Source: Alistipes sp. ZOR0009 (GTDB lineage Bacteria; Bacteroidota; Bacteroidia; Bacteroidales; ZOR0009). From it: a stretch of 49,558 bases of DNA. A model generated the notes under the pieces. It searched no databases and was not told the DNA's origin. It saw nothing but the letters and a program-made list of their open reading frames with translations. Of this stretch, positions 16,954-25,287 are shown one piece after another. Numbering within the stretch: the stretch's first letter is position 1; each line of letters opens with the position of its first letter. Location: positions 1 to 49,558 of the forward strand of contig NZ_JTLD01000013.1 of the NCBI RefSeq assembly GCF_000798815.1, read 5' to 3'. The position numbers and the translations under genes are program-made.

Positions 16954-17973
16954 TTACTTCGAGTTGCTCTTGTAGTACTTAATCATCTTAGGGATGATAT
17001 CGGCCACATCACCGGTAATTGCGTAGTCGGCAATTTGGTTGATAGGTGCATTCGGATCGTTATTTATAGAGATAACCATAGCCGATTGCTCCATACCAGC
17101 GGTGTGCTGAATTTGGCCAGAGATACCACAAGCGATGTAAAGCTTAGGGCGAACGGTAACACCGGTTTGACCGATTTGACGGGCATGCTCGGCATATCCT
17201 GCGTCAACAGCGGCACGCGATGCGCCAACCTCGCCACCTAGCACCTGAGCAAGCTCGTGTAGAAGGGCAAAATTTTCTTTAGAGCCAACGCCGTATCCAC
17301 CAGCAACGATAATTGGGGCCCCTTTGATGTCGATCTTGCGCTCTTCGATTTCGCGCTCGATGATGCGAACCAGCTCGTCGGCATCAGTAAGGTACTTGTT
17401 AACGTCAACTGTTTTTACAGCGGCAGGCTTAGCGTTTGCAATAACGTCCTTCTTCATTACCCCCTCGCGAACGGTTGCCATTTGTGGGCGGCAATCGGGG
17501 TTGATGATGGTAGCAATGATGTTACCACCAAACGCTGGGCGGATTTGGTAAAGAAGGTTTTCGTATACCTTGCCACTCTTGTTTTCGGTATGCGAGCCGA
17601 TTTCTAGCGATGTACAGTCGGCAGTTAACCCGCTGTGTAGCGCAGAAGAAACGCGTGGAGCCAAGTCGCGACCAATTGATGTAGCACCAAATAGGGCGAT
17701 TTGAGGCTTCTCTTCGGTGAAGATAGCGTTAACAAGGGTAGTGTGAGGCAGGTTGCGGAAAGGGTAAAGGCGAGCATCGTCGGCAACATGTACCACATCG
17801 GCACCGTACTGTCCTAGCTCTACTTCGATTCCGGCAAGGTTGTGACCAATAGCAAGCGCCTCTAGCTGGCAGCCTAGCTGATCGGCAAGGTTACGGCCTT
17901 TGGTAAGTAGCTCAAGGCTTACATCGGCAACCTTACCATTTTCTATTTCGCAGTAAACAAAAATGTTGTTCAC
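16954..17973 (-). CDS. etfA: Electron transfer flavoprotein alpha subunit
   Basis: 339 residues, normal for EtfA/FixB. The large subunit binds FAD and, with EtfB, moves electrons from acyl-CoA dehydrogenase to the respiratory chain or another acceptor. The C-terminal FAD domain shows its signature: AGGYGVGSKENF, then GASRAAVDAGYAEHARQIGQTG, PKLYIACGISGQIQH and INNDPNAPI. The N-terminal half is the alpha/beta domain that holds EtfB. It lies 36 bases after etfB and 75 bases before the dehydrogenase, all on one strand. The gap to the dehydrogenase contains a short tandem repeat. Confidence 0.96.
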   Translation of the reverse strand: MNNIFVYCEIENGKVADVSLELLTKGRNLADQLGCQLEALAIGHNLAGIEVELGQYGADVVHVADDARLYPFRNLPHTTLVNAIFTEEKPQIALFGATSIGRDLAPRVSSALHSGLTADCTSLEIGSHTENKSGKVYENLLYQIRPAFGGNIIATIINPDCRPQMATVREGVMKKDVIANAKPAAVKTVDVNKYLTDADELVRIIEREIEERKIDIKGAPIIVAGGYGVGSKENFALLHELAQVLGGEVGASRAAVDAGYAEHARQIGQTGVTVRPKLYIACGISGQIQHTAGMEQSAMVISINNDPNAPINQIADYAITGDVADIIPKMIKYYKSNSK

Positions 17974-18009
17974 GGTAAAAGTCTTTTAAAGTTTAGAAAA
18001 TTATTAAGA

Positions 18010-18888
18010 TTAACCAATGGTGTGATTAGCCATAAGCTCTTTCATCAACCATTCGATATCGGCATTTTCGCTTGTTAGGCGCTTTGCCTCCTTAGCGGCA
18101 AACACCACGTTTTCGATCTTTTTCACCTTAGTTGGCGAGCCAGATAACCCTAATTGCTCGGCTTCAGCCTCAACATCGGCTACCCCCCACTCTGGAATAC
18201 GAAGGTATTCGCGGTTTTGCAGCTCCATGTAGTAGTCAGAAGTTTGCTCTTGAAGCTCAGTTACCGTACGAGCGTGCTTAAACTTCATTAGGTACTTGGC
18301 GTTACGTGGACGAGCTTCTGGAGCCGACGCCGTAACGGTAACCACCATTGGAAGTTTACCAGCTACCACCTCAACACCATGCTCCAAACGACGCTTGATA
18401 ACCAATTCGCCCTCTTCGAAAGCAATGATGTTCTCAGCATAGGTAACCTGAGGCCAACCCATCTTTTCGGCAACTTGTGGTCCTACCTGAGCGGTATCAC
18501 CGTCGATAGCCTGACGACCTGCAATTACCAAATCGGGTTGTATTTTAGCTACAGCCTTTGATAGCGCATAAGAGGTTGCCAAAGTATCCGAACCAGCGAA
18601 CTTGCGGTCGGTAAGTAGGACTCCGTTGTCTGCGCCACGGTACATTCCTTCGCGGATGATGTCTGCGGCACGTCCTGGACCCATTGTAAGAATGGTGATA
18701 GTTGTTCCAGGATATCTGTCTTTTAATCTTAGAGCCTGCTCTAAGGCATTCAAATCCTCGGGATTGAAGATCGCAGGAAGGGCGGCACGGTTAACAGTTC
18801 CGTCTGCCTTCATAGCATCCTTACCCACGTTGCGGGTATCGGGTACTTGCTTTGCGAGTACAACAATCTTTAAACCTTTATTTGTCAT
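18010..18888 (-). CDS. etfB: Electron transfer flavoprotein beta subunit
   Basis: 292 residues. EtfB/FixA fold, which binds AMP (or a second FAD in bifurcating ETFs). Signatures: KIVVLAKQVPDT at the N-terminus, NPEDLNALEQALRLKD, TMGPGRAADIIREGMYRGAD, AGRQAIDGDTAQVGPQVAEKMGWPQVTY and the EARPRNAKYLMKF segment. The length is greater than the ~250 of mitochondrial-type EtfB and closer to the anaerobe type, where bifurcating forms are common; sequence alone does not settle this. First gene of the three-gene operon. The ATG start lies about 33 bases downstream of a perfect -7 box. Confidence 0.96.
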   Translation of the reverse strand: MTNKGLKIVVLAKQVPDTRNVGKDAMKADGTVNRAALPAIFNPEDLNALEQALRLKDRYPGTTITILTMGPGRAADIIREGMYRGADNGVLLTDRKFAGSDTLATSYALSKAVAKIQPDLVIAGRQAIDGDTAQVGPQVAEKMGWPQVTYAENIIAFEEGELVIKRRLEHGVEVVAGKLPMVVTVTASAPEARPRNAKYLMKFKHARTVTELQEQTSDYYMELQNREYLRIPEWGVADVEAEAEQLGLSGSPTKVKKIENVVFAAKEAKRLTSENADIEWLMKELMANHTIG

Positions 18889-18920
18889 ATCTATTAAGGG
18901 TAATTTTTTGCTGTGACGGG

Positions 18921-18928
18921 CAAATATA
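18921..18928 (-). promoter_or_regulatory. -7 box of the etfB-etfA-acyl-CoA dehydrogenase operon
   Basis: TATATTTG on the minus strand is a perfect TAnnTTTG, 32 bases before the etfB ATG. The -33 element is not obvious. Confidence 0.5.
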
Positions 18929-19107
18929 GAAAAAAATGCAACCGAAGTAACTCGCCATCCCCTTCTTTAAGACTCTTCTTTGTTAATAGTTTTTAAAACT
19001 AAACGAAATCAGCAGGAGGTTAAGCCCCCTTATCCGTTCGTTTATACCGAATTATGATTTTGATTAGATTTAATCAACTTTTACAGATTTACTAATTACA
19101 ACAAACT

Positions 19108-19130
19108 GCTTTTAAACAGGTTTTAAAAGC
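19108..19130. promoter_or_regulatory. Inverted repeat in the etfB/patatin divergent gap
   Basis: GCTTTTAAA and TTTAAAAGC are separated by five bases, a perfect nine-base-pair dyad. It could be an operator or a hairpin; there is no T tail. The remainder of 18929-19342 holds no gene. Confidence 0.3.
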
Positions 19131-19178
19131 ACGGACGCTGCTCCCTTACTGTTAACAAAACAGATGTTAATACGCGCT

Positions 19179-19220
19179 GGCTATCGGAGTGTTAGCCGCC
19201 TCTATCGGCTACCCGTTTTT
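19179..19220 (+). promoter_or_regulatory. Possible leader attenuator before the PlpD-like gene
   Basis: Segment 1 GGCTA (19179-19183) can pair with segment 2 TAGCC (19193-19197). Segment 2 as TAGCCG can instead pair with segment 3 CGGCTA (19206-19211), which is followed by CCCGTTTTT. The second pairing looks like a short terminator and the first would prevent it. The stems are short, so this is suggestive only. Confidence 0.25.
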
Positions 19221-19342
19221 CTGCATTTATTCACTTTATGCCTCAAAAGGCACTACAACAGCCTCTCAAATTTATGGATATTCCTAGCAAACTATTATAT
19301 TTAAACAATGTTGTTTAGATAGCCACCAAAAACATTCTGTCC

Positions 19343-21598
19343 ATGTTCTCCATTAAACTAAAAAAGACCTCTGTCTTTTTACTTTTTCTGCTGTTTTGGA
19401 TTAGCATTCTTCCGCTTTCGGCACAGCGACCCAAGATAGGTTTAGCGCTGGCGGGTGGCGGAGCAAAAGGGCTGGCGCATATTGGTATTCTTAAAGCAAT
19501 AGATAGCGCAGGCTTAAAGGTAGACTACATTACAGGGACTAGCATGGGAGCCATTGTCGGTTCGCTTTACGCTGCGGGCTATTCGGGAAAGCAAATTGAA
19601 GAAATTACCCTATCCATCGATTGGGGGCAGCTCTTTAAAAACTCAGCAAACTACAAGGATATCGCCTTAAGCGAAAAGGACGAGTACAACGGCTACATAC
19701 TAGAAGTACCCCTTATCGGATATAAGCCTGCCCTTTCGTCGGGATTAATTAACCCAGAAGGGATTTGGGCAGAATTCTTAAAGCACCTGTATCCTGTTTA
19801 CGACGTTAAAGATTTTCACAAGCTAAATATCCCCTTCGAGTGCATTGCAACCGATTTGGAAACAGGAAAACCCGTTGTGCTTTCGTCGGGTGAGATTGTG
19901 CAGGCCATACGCAGCAGCATGGCAATTCCATCGGTGTTTACCCCGGTAGAGTATCAGGGTAAGTATTTGGTTGATGGTGGACTTGTTCGCAACTTCCCAG
20001 TTCGGTATGCCAAGGAGATGGGTGCCGACTACCTTATTGGCGTTAGCCTTTGGGATGGGCTGCTAAAGCGCGACCGCATTACCAACGCGCTGGACGTGTT
20101 TAACCAAATTACCAGCTACGTTGATGCTGCAGATGCCGAAGAGGAAAAAGCAATGTGCAACCTGCTCATATCGCCTCCAATTGGCGAGTATACGGCTGCC
20201 AGCTTTAGCGACTATCGCGATATTATTCGTATCGGAAACGAGATGGGTAAGCAAATGTACCCCACCTTTAAGCATTTGGCCGACTCGCTAAATGCGATAG
20301 AGCCCATCCCCTACGATCCGTACAGCAGGATGAAAGGAAAAGCTTCCGTTACCATAGACAGCATCGAGGTTGCTGGGCTAAGCGGCATCAAGAAGAAGCA
20401 GCTAATCCACAACATGGACCTAGACATTAACAGGGCATACTCTGCTCGCAAGCTCTCCGAGTCGCTAAAGCGAGCCTACTCCACCCTAAACTACAAGTAC
20501 CTGTACTACGAGCTCTACCCTACCGACAAGCTTAACCACGCAAAAATAAGGCTGATAACCGAAGAGGATTACCACAGCTGGGTTAAGCTAGGCCTGTTTT
20601 ACAACAACTTTCTGGGAGCAGGCATTTCGCTAAACTACACGCTCCGAAACTTTAGAAAAACGAATAGCCGCTCGATGGTAAAGTTGGCCATTGGCGACAA
20701 CTTTGACGGAATTGTGCAAACCAAGTTCTTTTATGGAGATAACTCAAAGCATCAGCTAAAAGGGGAGCTTAGGGTAACCGACTTAAAGATTCCCATTTAC
20801 GAGGGATCAAACCGCCTATTTGTTTACAACGCCACCTTTTCGACGTTGGAGGCTTCGTACATGAAATACGTAAACAAGTACACCGGTATTGGAACAGGAC
20901 TGAGCTACAACCTAAAAACCTACTCGCCAGACATTGCTGCAACCATTCGTATAAAAGGGCACGAGTCGCAGCTTTACTTCTTTGTAAACCAGCTAACCAA
21001 CTCCATCGACCGCCGATTTTTCACAACAAGAGGTGCCATTTCGAACTTCGAAGGAGGTATTGCTTTTGCCAGAAACACCTTTAATAAGGCAACGGGGTTA
21101 GGAGTTGACACATTATCCAAGCTGCTTAGCAGTAAGCCCTACTTTAAGCTACGATATCTTCTAACGGGATACATCCCCGTATCGACCAAAACATCGCTGG
21201 TGGGTAGCTTTAATGTTGGCGCCCTGATAAACCATAGCGGAGTATACCTCAACGAGTTTTTCTTTGGGGGCGAGCAACCGCTATTTAAGCAGCAAATTCA
21301 GTTTGTGGGACTAAAGGATGCCCAAATAATTACAGATTCCTACGTAGCCGGATTGTTTGGCATACAAACCAACCTCCTCTCCAACCTGTACACCCAAGCG
21401 CGCATCAACTACGGCTACTACAACTTTATTAATGGAAATAGCTCCATCTCCAACGCAAACCGAAAAAAGCAAATACTAGGACTTGGAGTTACCGCAGGCT
21501 ACTACGTTTCGAAATGGCCAGTGCAGCTTTCGGTTTCCTACTCTCCTCAAATAGGGAAAGTGTACACCGCCTTCTCTATTGGATATGCGTTCTACTAG
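19343..21598 (+). CDS. Patatin-like phospholipase with outer membrane barrel domain (PlpD-like)
   Basis: 751 residues. After a signal peptide (hydrophobic residues ~10-26, cleavage near LSAQ) comes a patatin domain (about 30-230): oxyanion loop GGGAKG (38-43), nucleophile S67 in GTSMG, and the partner Asp D211 in DGG, so the Ser-Asp dyad is intact. A segment like a POTRA domain follows (about 335-400, SVTIDSIEVAGLSGIKKKQL), then a C-terminal beta-barrel of ~350 residues ending in the aromatic SIGYAFY. This is the layout of PlpD/type Vd autotransporters. Lipid hydrolysis at or beyond the outer membrane is inferred. A terminator follows directly. Confidence 0.92.
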   Translation: MFSIKLKKTSVFLLFLLFWISILPLSAQRPKIGLALAGGGAKGLAHIGILKAIDSAGLKVDYITGTSMGAIVGSLYAAGYSGKQIEEITLSIDWGQLFKNSANYKDIALSEKDEYNGYILEVPLIGYKPALSSGLINPEGIWAEFLKHLYPVYDVKDFHKLNIPFECIATDLETGKPVVLSSGEIVQAIRSSMAIPSVFTPVEYQGKYLVDGGLVRNFPVRYAKEMGADYLIGVSLWDGLLKRDRITNALDVFNQITSYVDAADAEEEKAMCNLLISPPIGEYTAASFSDYRDIIRIGNEMGKQMYPTFKHLADSLNAIEPIPYDPYSRMKGKASVTIDSIEVAGLSGIKKKQLIHNMDLDINRAYSARKLSESLKRAYSTLNYKYLYYELYPTDKLNHAKIRLITEEDYHSWVKLGLFYNNFLGAGISLNYTLRNFRKTNSRSMVKLAIGDNFDGIVQTKFFYGDNSKHQLKGELRVTDLKIPIYEGSNRLFVYNATFSTLEASYMKYVNKYTGIGTGLSYNLKTYSPDIAATIRIKGHESQLYFFVNQLTNSIDRRFFTTRGAISNFEGGIAFARNTFNKATGLGVDTLSKLLSSKPYFKLRYLLTGYIPVSTKTSLVGSFNVGALINHSGVYLNEFFFGGEQPLFKQQIQFVGLKDAQIITDSYVAGLFGIQTNLLSNLYTQARINYGYYNFINGNSSISNANRKKQILGLGVTAGYYVSKWPVQLSVSYSPQIGKVYTAFSIGYAFY

Positions 21599-21618
21599 AA
21601 CATAGCATTGCGCACCCA

Positions 21619-21660
21619 ACGTTTTGGCATAGCAGCTGCTTTACTATACCAAAACGTTTT
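21619..21660 (+). terminator. Terminator after the PlpD-like gene
   Basis: ACGTTTTGG and CCAAAACGT pair around a 20-base loop that has additional TATAG/CTATA-type pairing; TTTT follows. It ends just before the ATG of the next gene, so that gene needs its own promoter or read-through. Confidence 0.6.
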
Positions 21661-21663
21661 GCC

Positions 21664-22110
21664 ATGATAGGAAAGCACTATTTTAAAATTGTAGCGATCG
21701 CAGCACTTGTAACCTCATCGACAGCAGCTTTTGCCGATAGGCATGATGACGACAGAGAAGATCGCGGAAGAAAACATGGGAAGCATAGACCACACTATGA
21801 GGAATATCGCCACGGAAAGCATCACCACAAGCACAGAGAGGTGGTGTACTATAGGCCCAAATGGCATCCCGAATGCCGTATGGAGAGGCGTTGGGTGTAC
21901 TTCCCAAAATACAACATGTATTGGGACAACTACAACGACCGTTACGCCTACTGCGATAGAGGCAGATGGGTGGTAACCCGTAGGGTTCCGCAGGTGGTTG
22001 TTAATGTAAATTTAGCCCGCGAACGCTACTACGAGCTCGAGGAGGAGTACGACGAAAGGGATAACGTCTTCTCGTTGAACATTCAGAACAGAATATCGCT
22101 AAGATTTTAA
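21664..22110 (+). CDS. Small exported protein rich in His, Arg and aspartate
   Basis: 148 residues from the ATG at 21664. A frame continues upstream to 21514, but that part overlaps the preceding gene and the terminator, and the ATG chosen starts a clear signal peptide (MIGKHYFKIVAIAALVTSSTAAFA). The mature N-terminal ~40 residues are a charged low-complexity run (DDDREDRGRKHGKH, KHHHKHRE), followed by an aromatic domain with two Cys (ECRMERRW ... AYCDRGRW). The His-rich tract might bind metal; this is inference. No named family; periplasmic or surface location expected. Confidence 0.75.
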   Translation: MIGKHYFKIVAIAALVTSSTAAFADRHDDDREDRGRKHGKHRPHYEEYRHGKHHHKHREVVYYRPKWHPECRMERRWVYFPKYNMYWDNYNDRYAYCDRGRWVVTRRVPQVVVNVNLARERYYELEEEYDERDNVFSLNIQNRISLRF

Positions 22111-22130
22111 AGTAAACGGCATAAAACTAA

Positions 22131-22157
22131 GGAAGCCCGCATTAAATGCGGGCTTCC
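22131..22157. terminator. Terminator between the His-rich protein and the helicase gene
   Basis: GGAAGCCCGCATT and its near-complement AAATGCGGGCTTCC form a strong stem with almost no loop. It serves convergent genes, though T tails are weak on both sides. Confidence 0.75.
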
Positions 22158-22177
22158 TCATTCTATGTAAACAAAGG

Positions 22178-23305
22178 CTACAGCTCCATTTTATCAATTT
22201 CGATATCCAGCTGCCTTTCGATAGAGTGCAGCTTATACATCTCGTTGCTGCCTATAAACGAAACGGAAAGCCCCTTACGCCCTGCGCGAGCGGTTCGGCC
22301 GCTACGGTGGGTGTATTGGGTTACCTGTTCGGGCAGATCGTAGTGTACAACGTAGGCTAGGCTATCCACATCGATGCCCCGAGCCGCCACATCGGTGGCT
22401 ACTAGGATTTGAACTCTTTTCTTTTTGAAGGCACGCAAAGCCTTCTCGCGCTCCTTTTGCATTAAATCGCCGTGAATAGTATCGGCAGACAAGCCCAGCT
22501 CAACGAGCTTTTCAGCAAGGCGCTGCACGTCCTGCCTAGTTCGGCAGAATATCACCCCGCGATTCTCGCCCTGCCCATCTAAAAAGCGGCGTAGCATGGT
22601 AAGCTTCTCGCCCAACGTGGTAAGAATGTAGCGGTGCGAAATATCCCGATTAATTACATCCTCCTGCGAAGCGGTAATGCGGTACGCATCGCTGCCCATG
22701 TGCTGCTCGATGATCCGCTCAATTCCCTTCGGGATGGTGGCCGAGAAGAGCCACGTTGCCCGATCGGAGGGCAGCTGGTTAAGAATGGCGTCCAGCTCAT
22801 CCTTAAATCCCATGCTTAGCATCTCGTCGGCTTCGTCGAGGATGGTGGTGCGTACCTGCGAAAGGTCTACAGCCCTACGGTCGATAAGATCGAGCAGCCG
22901 CCCAGGTGTTGCAACCAGTATTTGGGTAGGTCGCTCTAGCGCGGCAATCTGCAAATCGATCTTTGCGCCACCATAAACGGCTTCGGTAAAGACCTTTTTA
23001 TCTAAATACTTGGTAAAACGGAATAACCCTTTGGCTATTTGCTGACAAAGCTCGCGGGTTGGCGCTAAAATTAGCCCCTGAATCTTGCTGCTGCTGCCAT
23101 CAATTTTCTCTAACAAGGGGAGTCCGAAGGCGGCTGTTTTGCCAGTTCCAGTCTGCGCCTGCCCAACAAAGTCGGTTCCTTTATCTAGCAAGAACGGAAT
23201 TGCCTTAATCTGAATATCTGTAGGTGTACTAATTCCTAAATCGGTGAGAGCCCTTACGTACGGTTCTCCAATGCCTAGTTCAGCAAAATTTCTCAACGTG
23301 CTCAA
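22178..23305 (-). CDS. DEAD-box ATP-dependent RNA helicase
   Basis: 375 residues, an unusually bare helicase core with no C-terminal extension. All motifs are present: Q motif (F..LGI....ALTDLGISTPTDIQ), Walker A AQTGTGKT with K56, Ia PTRELCQQ, Ib TPGRL, DEAD at 157-160, SAT, IV-V ATDVAARGID, and VI HRSGRTARAGR. It unwinds or remodels RNA, perhaps in ribosome assembly or decay. The start is TTG at 23305: no in-frame ATG lies upstream before a stop, and MSTLRNFAELG is the normal family N-terminus. A TATCTTTG box lies 13 bases upstream, so the leader is very short. Confidence 0.95.
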   Translation of the reverse strand: MSTLRNFAELGIGEPYVRALTDLGISTPTDIQIKAIPFLLDKGTDFVGQAQTGTGKTAAFGLPLLEKIDGSSSKIQGLILAPTRELCQQIAKGLFRFTKYLDKKVFTEAVYGGAKIDLQIAALERPTQILVATPGRLLDLIDRRAVDLSQVRTTILDEADEMLSMGFKDELDAILNQLPSDRATWLFSATIPKGIERIIEQHMGSDAYRITASQEDVINRDISHRYILTTLGEKLTMLRRFLDGQGENRGVIFCRTRQDVQRLAEKLVELGLSADTIHGDLMQKEREKALRAFKKKRVQILVATDVAARGIDVDSLAYVVHYDLPEQVTQYTHRSGRTARAGRKGLSVSFIGSNEMYKLHSIERQLDIEIDKMEL

Positions 23306-23318
23306 TTTAAATGAGGCG

Positions 23319-23326
23319 CAAAGATA
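23319..23326 (-). promoter_or_regulatory. -7 box of the helicase gene
   Basis: TATCTTTG on the minus strand is a perfect TAnnTTTG, 13 bases before the TTG start, predicting a leader of only a few bases. Confidence 0.5.
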
Positions 23327-23454
23327 GCGTAATTATTCGACTCTCTATTGGGACTGGTTTGAGCGGCTAAGGATTTTACCTCCCCCATTCTATCGTGTTT
23401 TGATGAAAGATTTAGCAAGAGACATTGAGGGAAAAAGCATTTTATAAATTTGCT

Positions 23455-23462
23455 TTGAGAGG
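23455..23462 (+). promoter_or_regulatory. Possible -7 box directed toward array C
   Basis: TAAATTTG is a perfect match, with ATTG 17 bases upstream (spacing two short). It lies in the helicase/EFR1 gap and points into the 42-bp array 200 bases on. The stretch 23330-23666 contains no gene I can support. Confidence 0.25.
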
Positions 23463-23666
23463 CGAAATCGGCTTCACTACCATCTTTTGGTAAGCGTGGT
23501 TTGGGTAGAGATGCGCTGTATGCGCCTGATGAAGATAACACCGCACCTTTAACTGCAAAATTATTTGGGGCAGCGGCGATTGGCGAGAGCGGTTAGGATC
23601 TTAATAGCTGAAATGGCCTACACCTGATGGCTGCCTATAAAGAGAAAATTCCCTTTTGGTAACACT

Positions 23667-23960
23667 GATATCGAATAAATTTCAGGATACGACCCTTAGA
23701 AGGACTGCGACATCGAAGAAATTTTAGGGTATATACCATAAAAAAACTGGGATATCGAAGAAATTTTATGGTACAACCCTTAAAGGAACACCGATATCGA
23801 AGAAATTTCAGGGTAAATCCCCTAAAAAAACAGCGACATCGAAGAAATTTTATGGTATATCCCGTAAAAAAACTGGGACATCGAAGAAAATTCAGGGTAT
23901 ATACCATAATAAAACTAGGATATCGAAGAAATTTTATGGTACAACTCTTTGAAAAACACC
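23667..23960. repeat. Strict 42-bp tandem array, seven units (array C)
   Basis: Units begin GATATCGAA or GACATCGAA at 23667, 23709, 23751, 23793, 23835, 23877 and 23919. Each is exactly 42 bases, with many substitutions but no insertion or deletion; a decayed eighth unit follows from 23961. Conserved core: ATCGAAGAAATTTTAtGGTA; the second half is more variable. Because 42 is a multiple of three, stop-free frames exist on both strands; neither looks like a known protein. Not CRISPR: no unique spacers. It lies in the gap between the divergent helicase and EFR1 genes. The remainder, 24000-24148, has no gene. Confidence 0.92.
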
Positions 23961-24148
23961 AATATTAAAGCATTTTTCAATATTAAATCACCCCAAGGCA
24001 ACAAAATCGGAGCAGATTTCAGCATTAAAATCTATCCTCAAGCATAAACAGATAGAACAGCACTCCCCGCTCCCTCAAAAAGCAGCCATTTTCGATCTGA
24101 CGTGTAGAAATAATTGCTGCGGTAAATACTCAATGCCTAAATTATTGC

Positions 24149-24156
24149 TAAATTTG
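24149..24156 (+). promoter_or_regulatory. -7 box of the EFR1-type gene
   Basis: TAAATTTG is a perfect match 22 bases before the ATG at 24179. An in-frame TTG at 24158 lies right next to it and is therefore not the start. Confidence 0.5.
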
Positions 24157-24178
24157 TTTGATATATTCGCCTAAATAT

Positions 24179-25261
24179 ATGATTAGCACCATCGAAAAAG
24201 CAACCATTTACTACTTTTCGGGAACAGGAAATGCGCGCCGGGTATCGGAGTGGTTTGCCGAAAGAGCAACGGGCAGCGGCATTGAAGCAACACCCATAAG
24301 TATCGATAAGATTGACAGAAGAGACGCTGCTCCTCCCTTGGAGAACGAGCTCGTAGGCTTTATTGGTCCCACCCATGGATTTAACTATCCACCTATACTT
24401 ATGAATTTTGTGTTACACTTTCCAAGGGCCAAAGGTGCCAACAGCACCGCCTTTGTTGCCAATACACGTGGAGGGGTAAAAATGGGAAAGCTATTTATGC
24501 CAGGGCTTAGTGGTATTGCGCTGCTTATGGCTGCTATCACGCTACGGATAAAAGGCTATAAGGTGGTCGGGATGCGCTCCATCGATCTCCCATCTAACTG
24601 GGTCTCGCTGCATCCTGCGCTATCGGAGAAAGTTGTAGCGTCGATATTTGAGCACTGCAGGCCCATCGTAGAAAAATTTGCAGATAGGCTTTTATCGGGC
24701 AAAACCGATTTTAGGGCGCTACGCGATATGCCCGCCGATCTGCTGATTTCACCCATCAGCGTGCTATACTATATTCTGGGCCGATTTATCTTGGCCAAAA
24801 CTTTTTATGCCGACTCGCAGTGCAACGAGTGCGGTATCTGTGTGGAGAAGTGCCCCATCAAAGCAATCAAGATGGTGAACCATAAACCTTTTTGGACGTA
24901 CCGCTGCGAGAGCTGCATGCGCTGCATGAATAGCTGCCCCAAAAAGGCCATAGAAACAGGTCATGGCTACCTTTTTGCGCTCATTTTTGTGACCTATGCA
25001 ACGGTTATAGCATGGATGTGGAGCGAGCTCGCTGCGCTGGTTAGCGTAGACAAAGAAAATATATGGGTGCAGCTAGTAGGATTCATTGTCGAAAGCGCCA
25101 TTGTTTTTGTGGTGCTAGCCTTAGGATACCGTGCGCTGCACTACCTAAAACGGCTTCCCCTGCTTCGGCAGCTCGTAGAGTATACATCGTTTACCAAATG
25201 GCGCTTTTGGGGACGATATCGGGGACTAAAGCAGCAGCAACCAAAAAGAAAGGCGGATTAA
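24179..25261 (+). CDS. EFR1 family flavodoxin/ferredoxin protein
   Basis: 360 residues from the ATG at 24179. The N-terminal ~150 residues are flavodoxin-like: IYYFSGTGNARRVSEW is the FMN phosphate loop and VANTRGG the second loop. Then two 4Fe-4S clusters: C215, C218, C221, C225 (CNECGICVEKC) and C243, C246, C249, C253 (CESCMRCMNSC). Two hydrophobic segments follow (about 265-285 and 305-325), so it is probably tethered to the membrane by its C-terminal part. It should pass single electrons between flavin and iron-sulfur partners; partners are unknown. The last codon and stop are inside the terminator hairpin. Confidence 0.9.
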   Translation: MISTIEKATIYYFSGTGNARRVSEWFAERATGSGIEATPISIDKIDRRDAAPPLENELVGFIGPTHGFNYPPILMNFVLHFPRAKGANSTAFVANTRGGVKMGKLFMPGLSGIALLMAAITLRIKGYKVVGMRSIDLPSNWVSLHPALSEKVVASIFEHCRPIVEKFADRLLSGKTDFRALRDMPADLLISPISVLYYILGRFILAKTFYADSQCNECGICVEKCPIKAIKMVNHKPFWTYRCESCMRCMNSCPKKAIETGHGYLFALIFVTYATVIAWMWSELAALVSVDKENIWVQLVGFIVESAIVFVVLALGYRALHYLKRLPLLRQLVEYTSFTKWRFWGRYRGLKQQQPKRKAD

Positions 25262-25273
25262 AAATCCGCCTTT
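25249..25273. terminator. Bidirectional terminator that contains the EFR1 stop codon
   Basis: AAAGGCGGAT and ATCCGCCTTT pair across TAAAA. The TAA stop of the upstream gene is in the loop. The next gene on the minus strand ends 15 bases away. Confidence 0.88.
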
Positions 25274-25287
25274 AAGTATTCTGCTAT

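Noticed and set aside
21514-21663. N-terminal extension of the His-rich exported protein
   Set aside because: It overlaps the end of the PlpD-like gene and crosses the terminator; the ATG at 21664 starts a clean signal peptide.
24158-24178. TTG start for the EFR1-type protein
   Set aside because: It lies two bases after the -7 box, inside the promoter, and the ATG at 24179 begins the conserved part.
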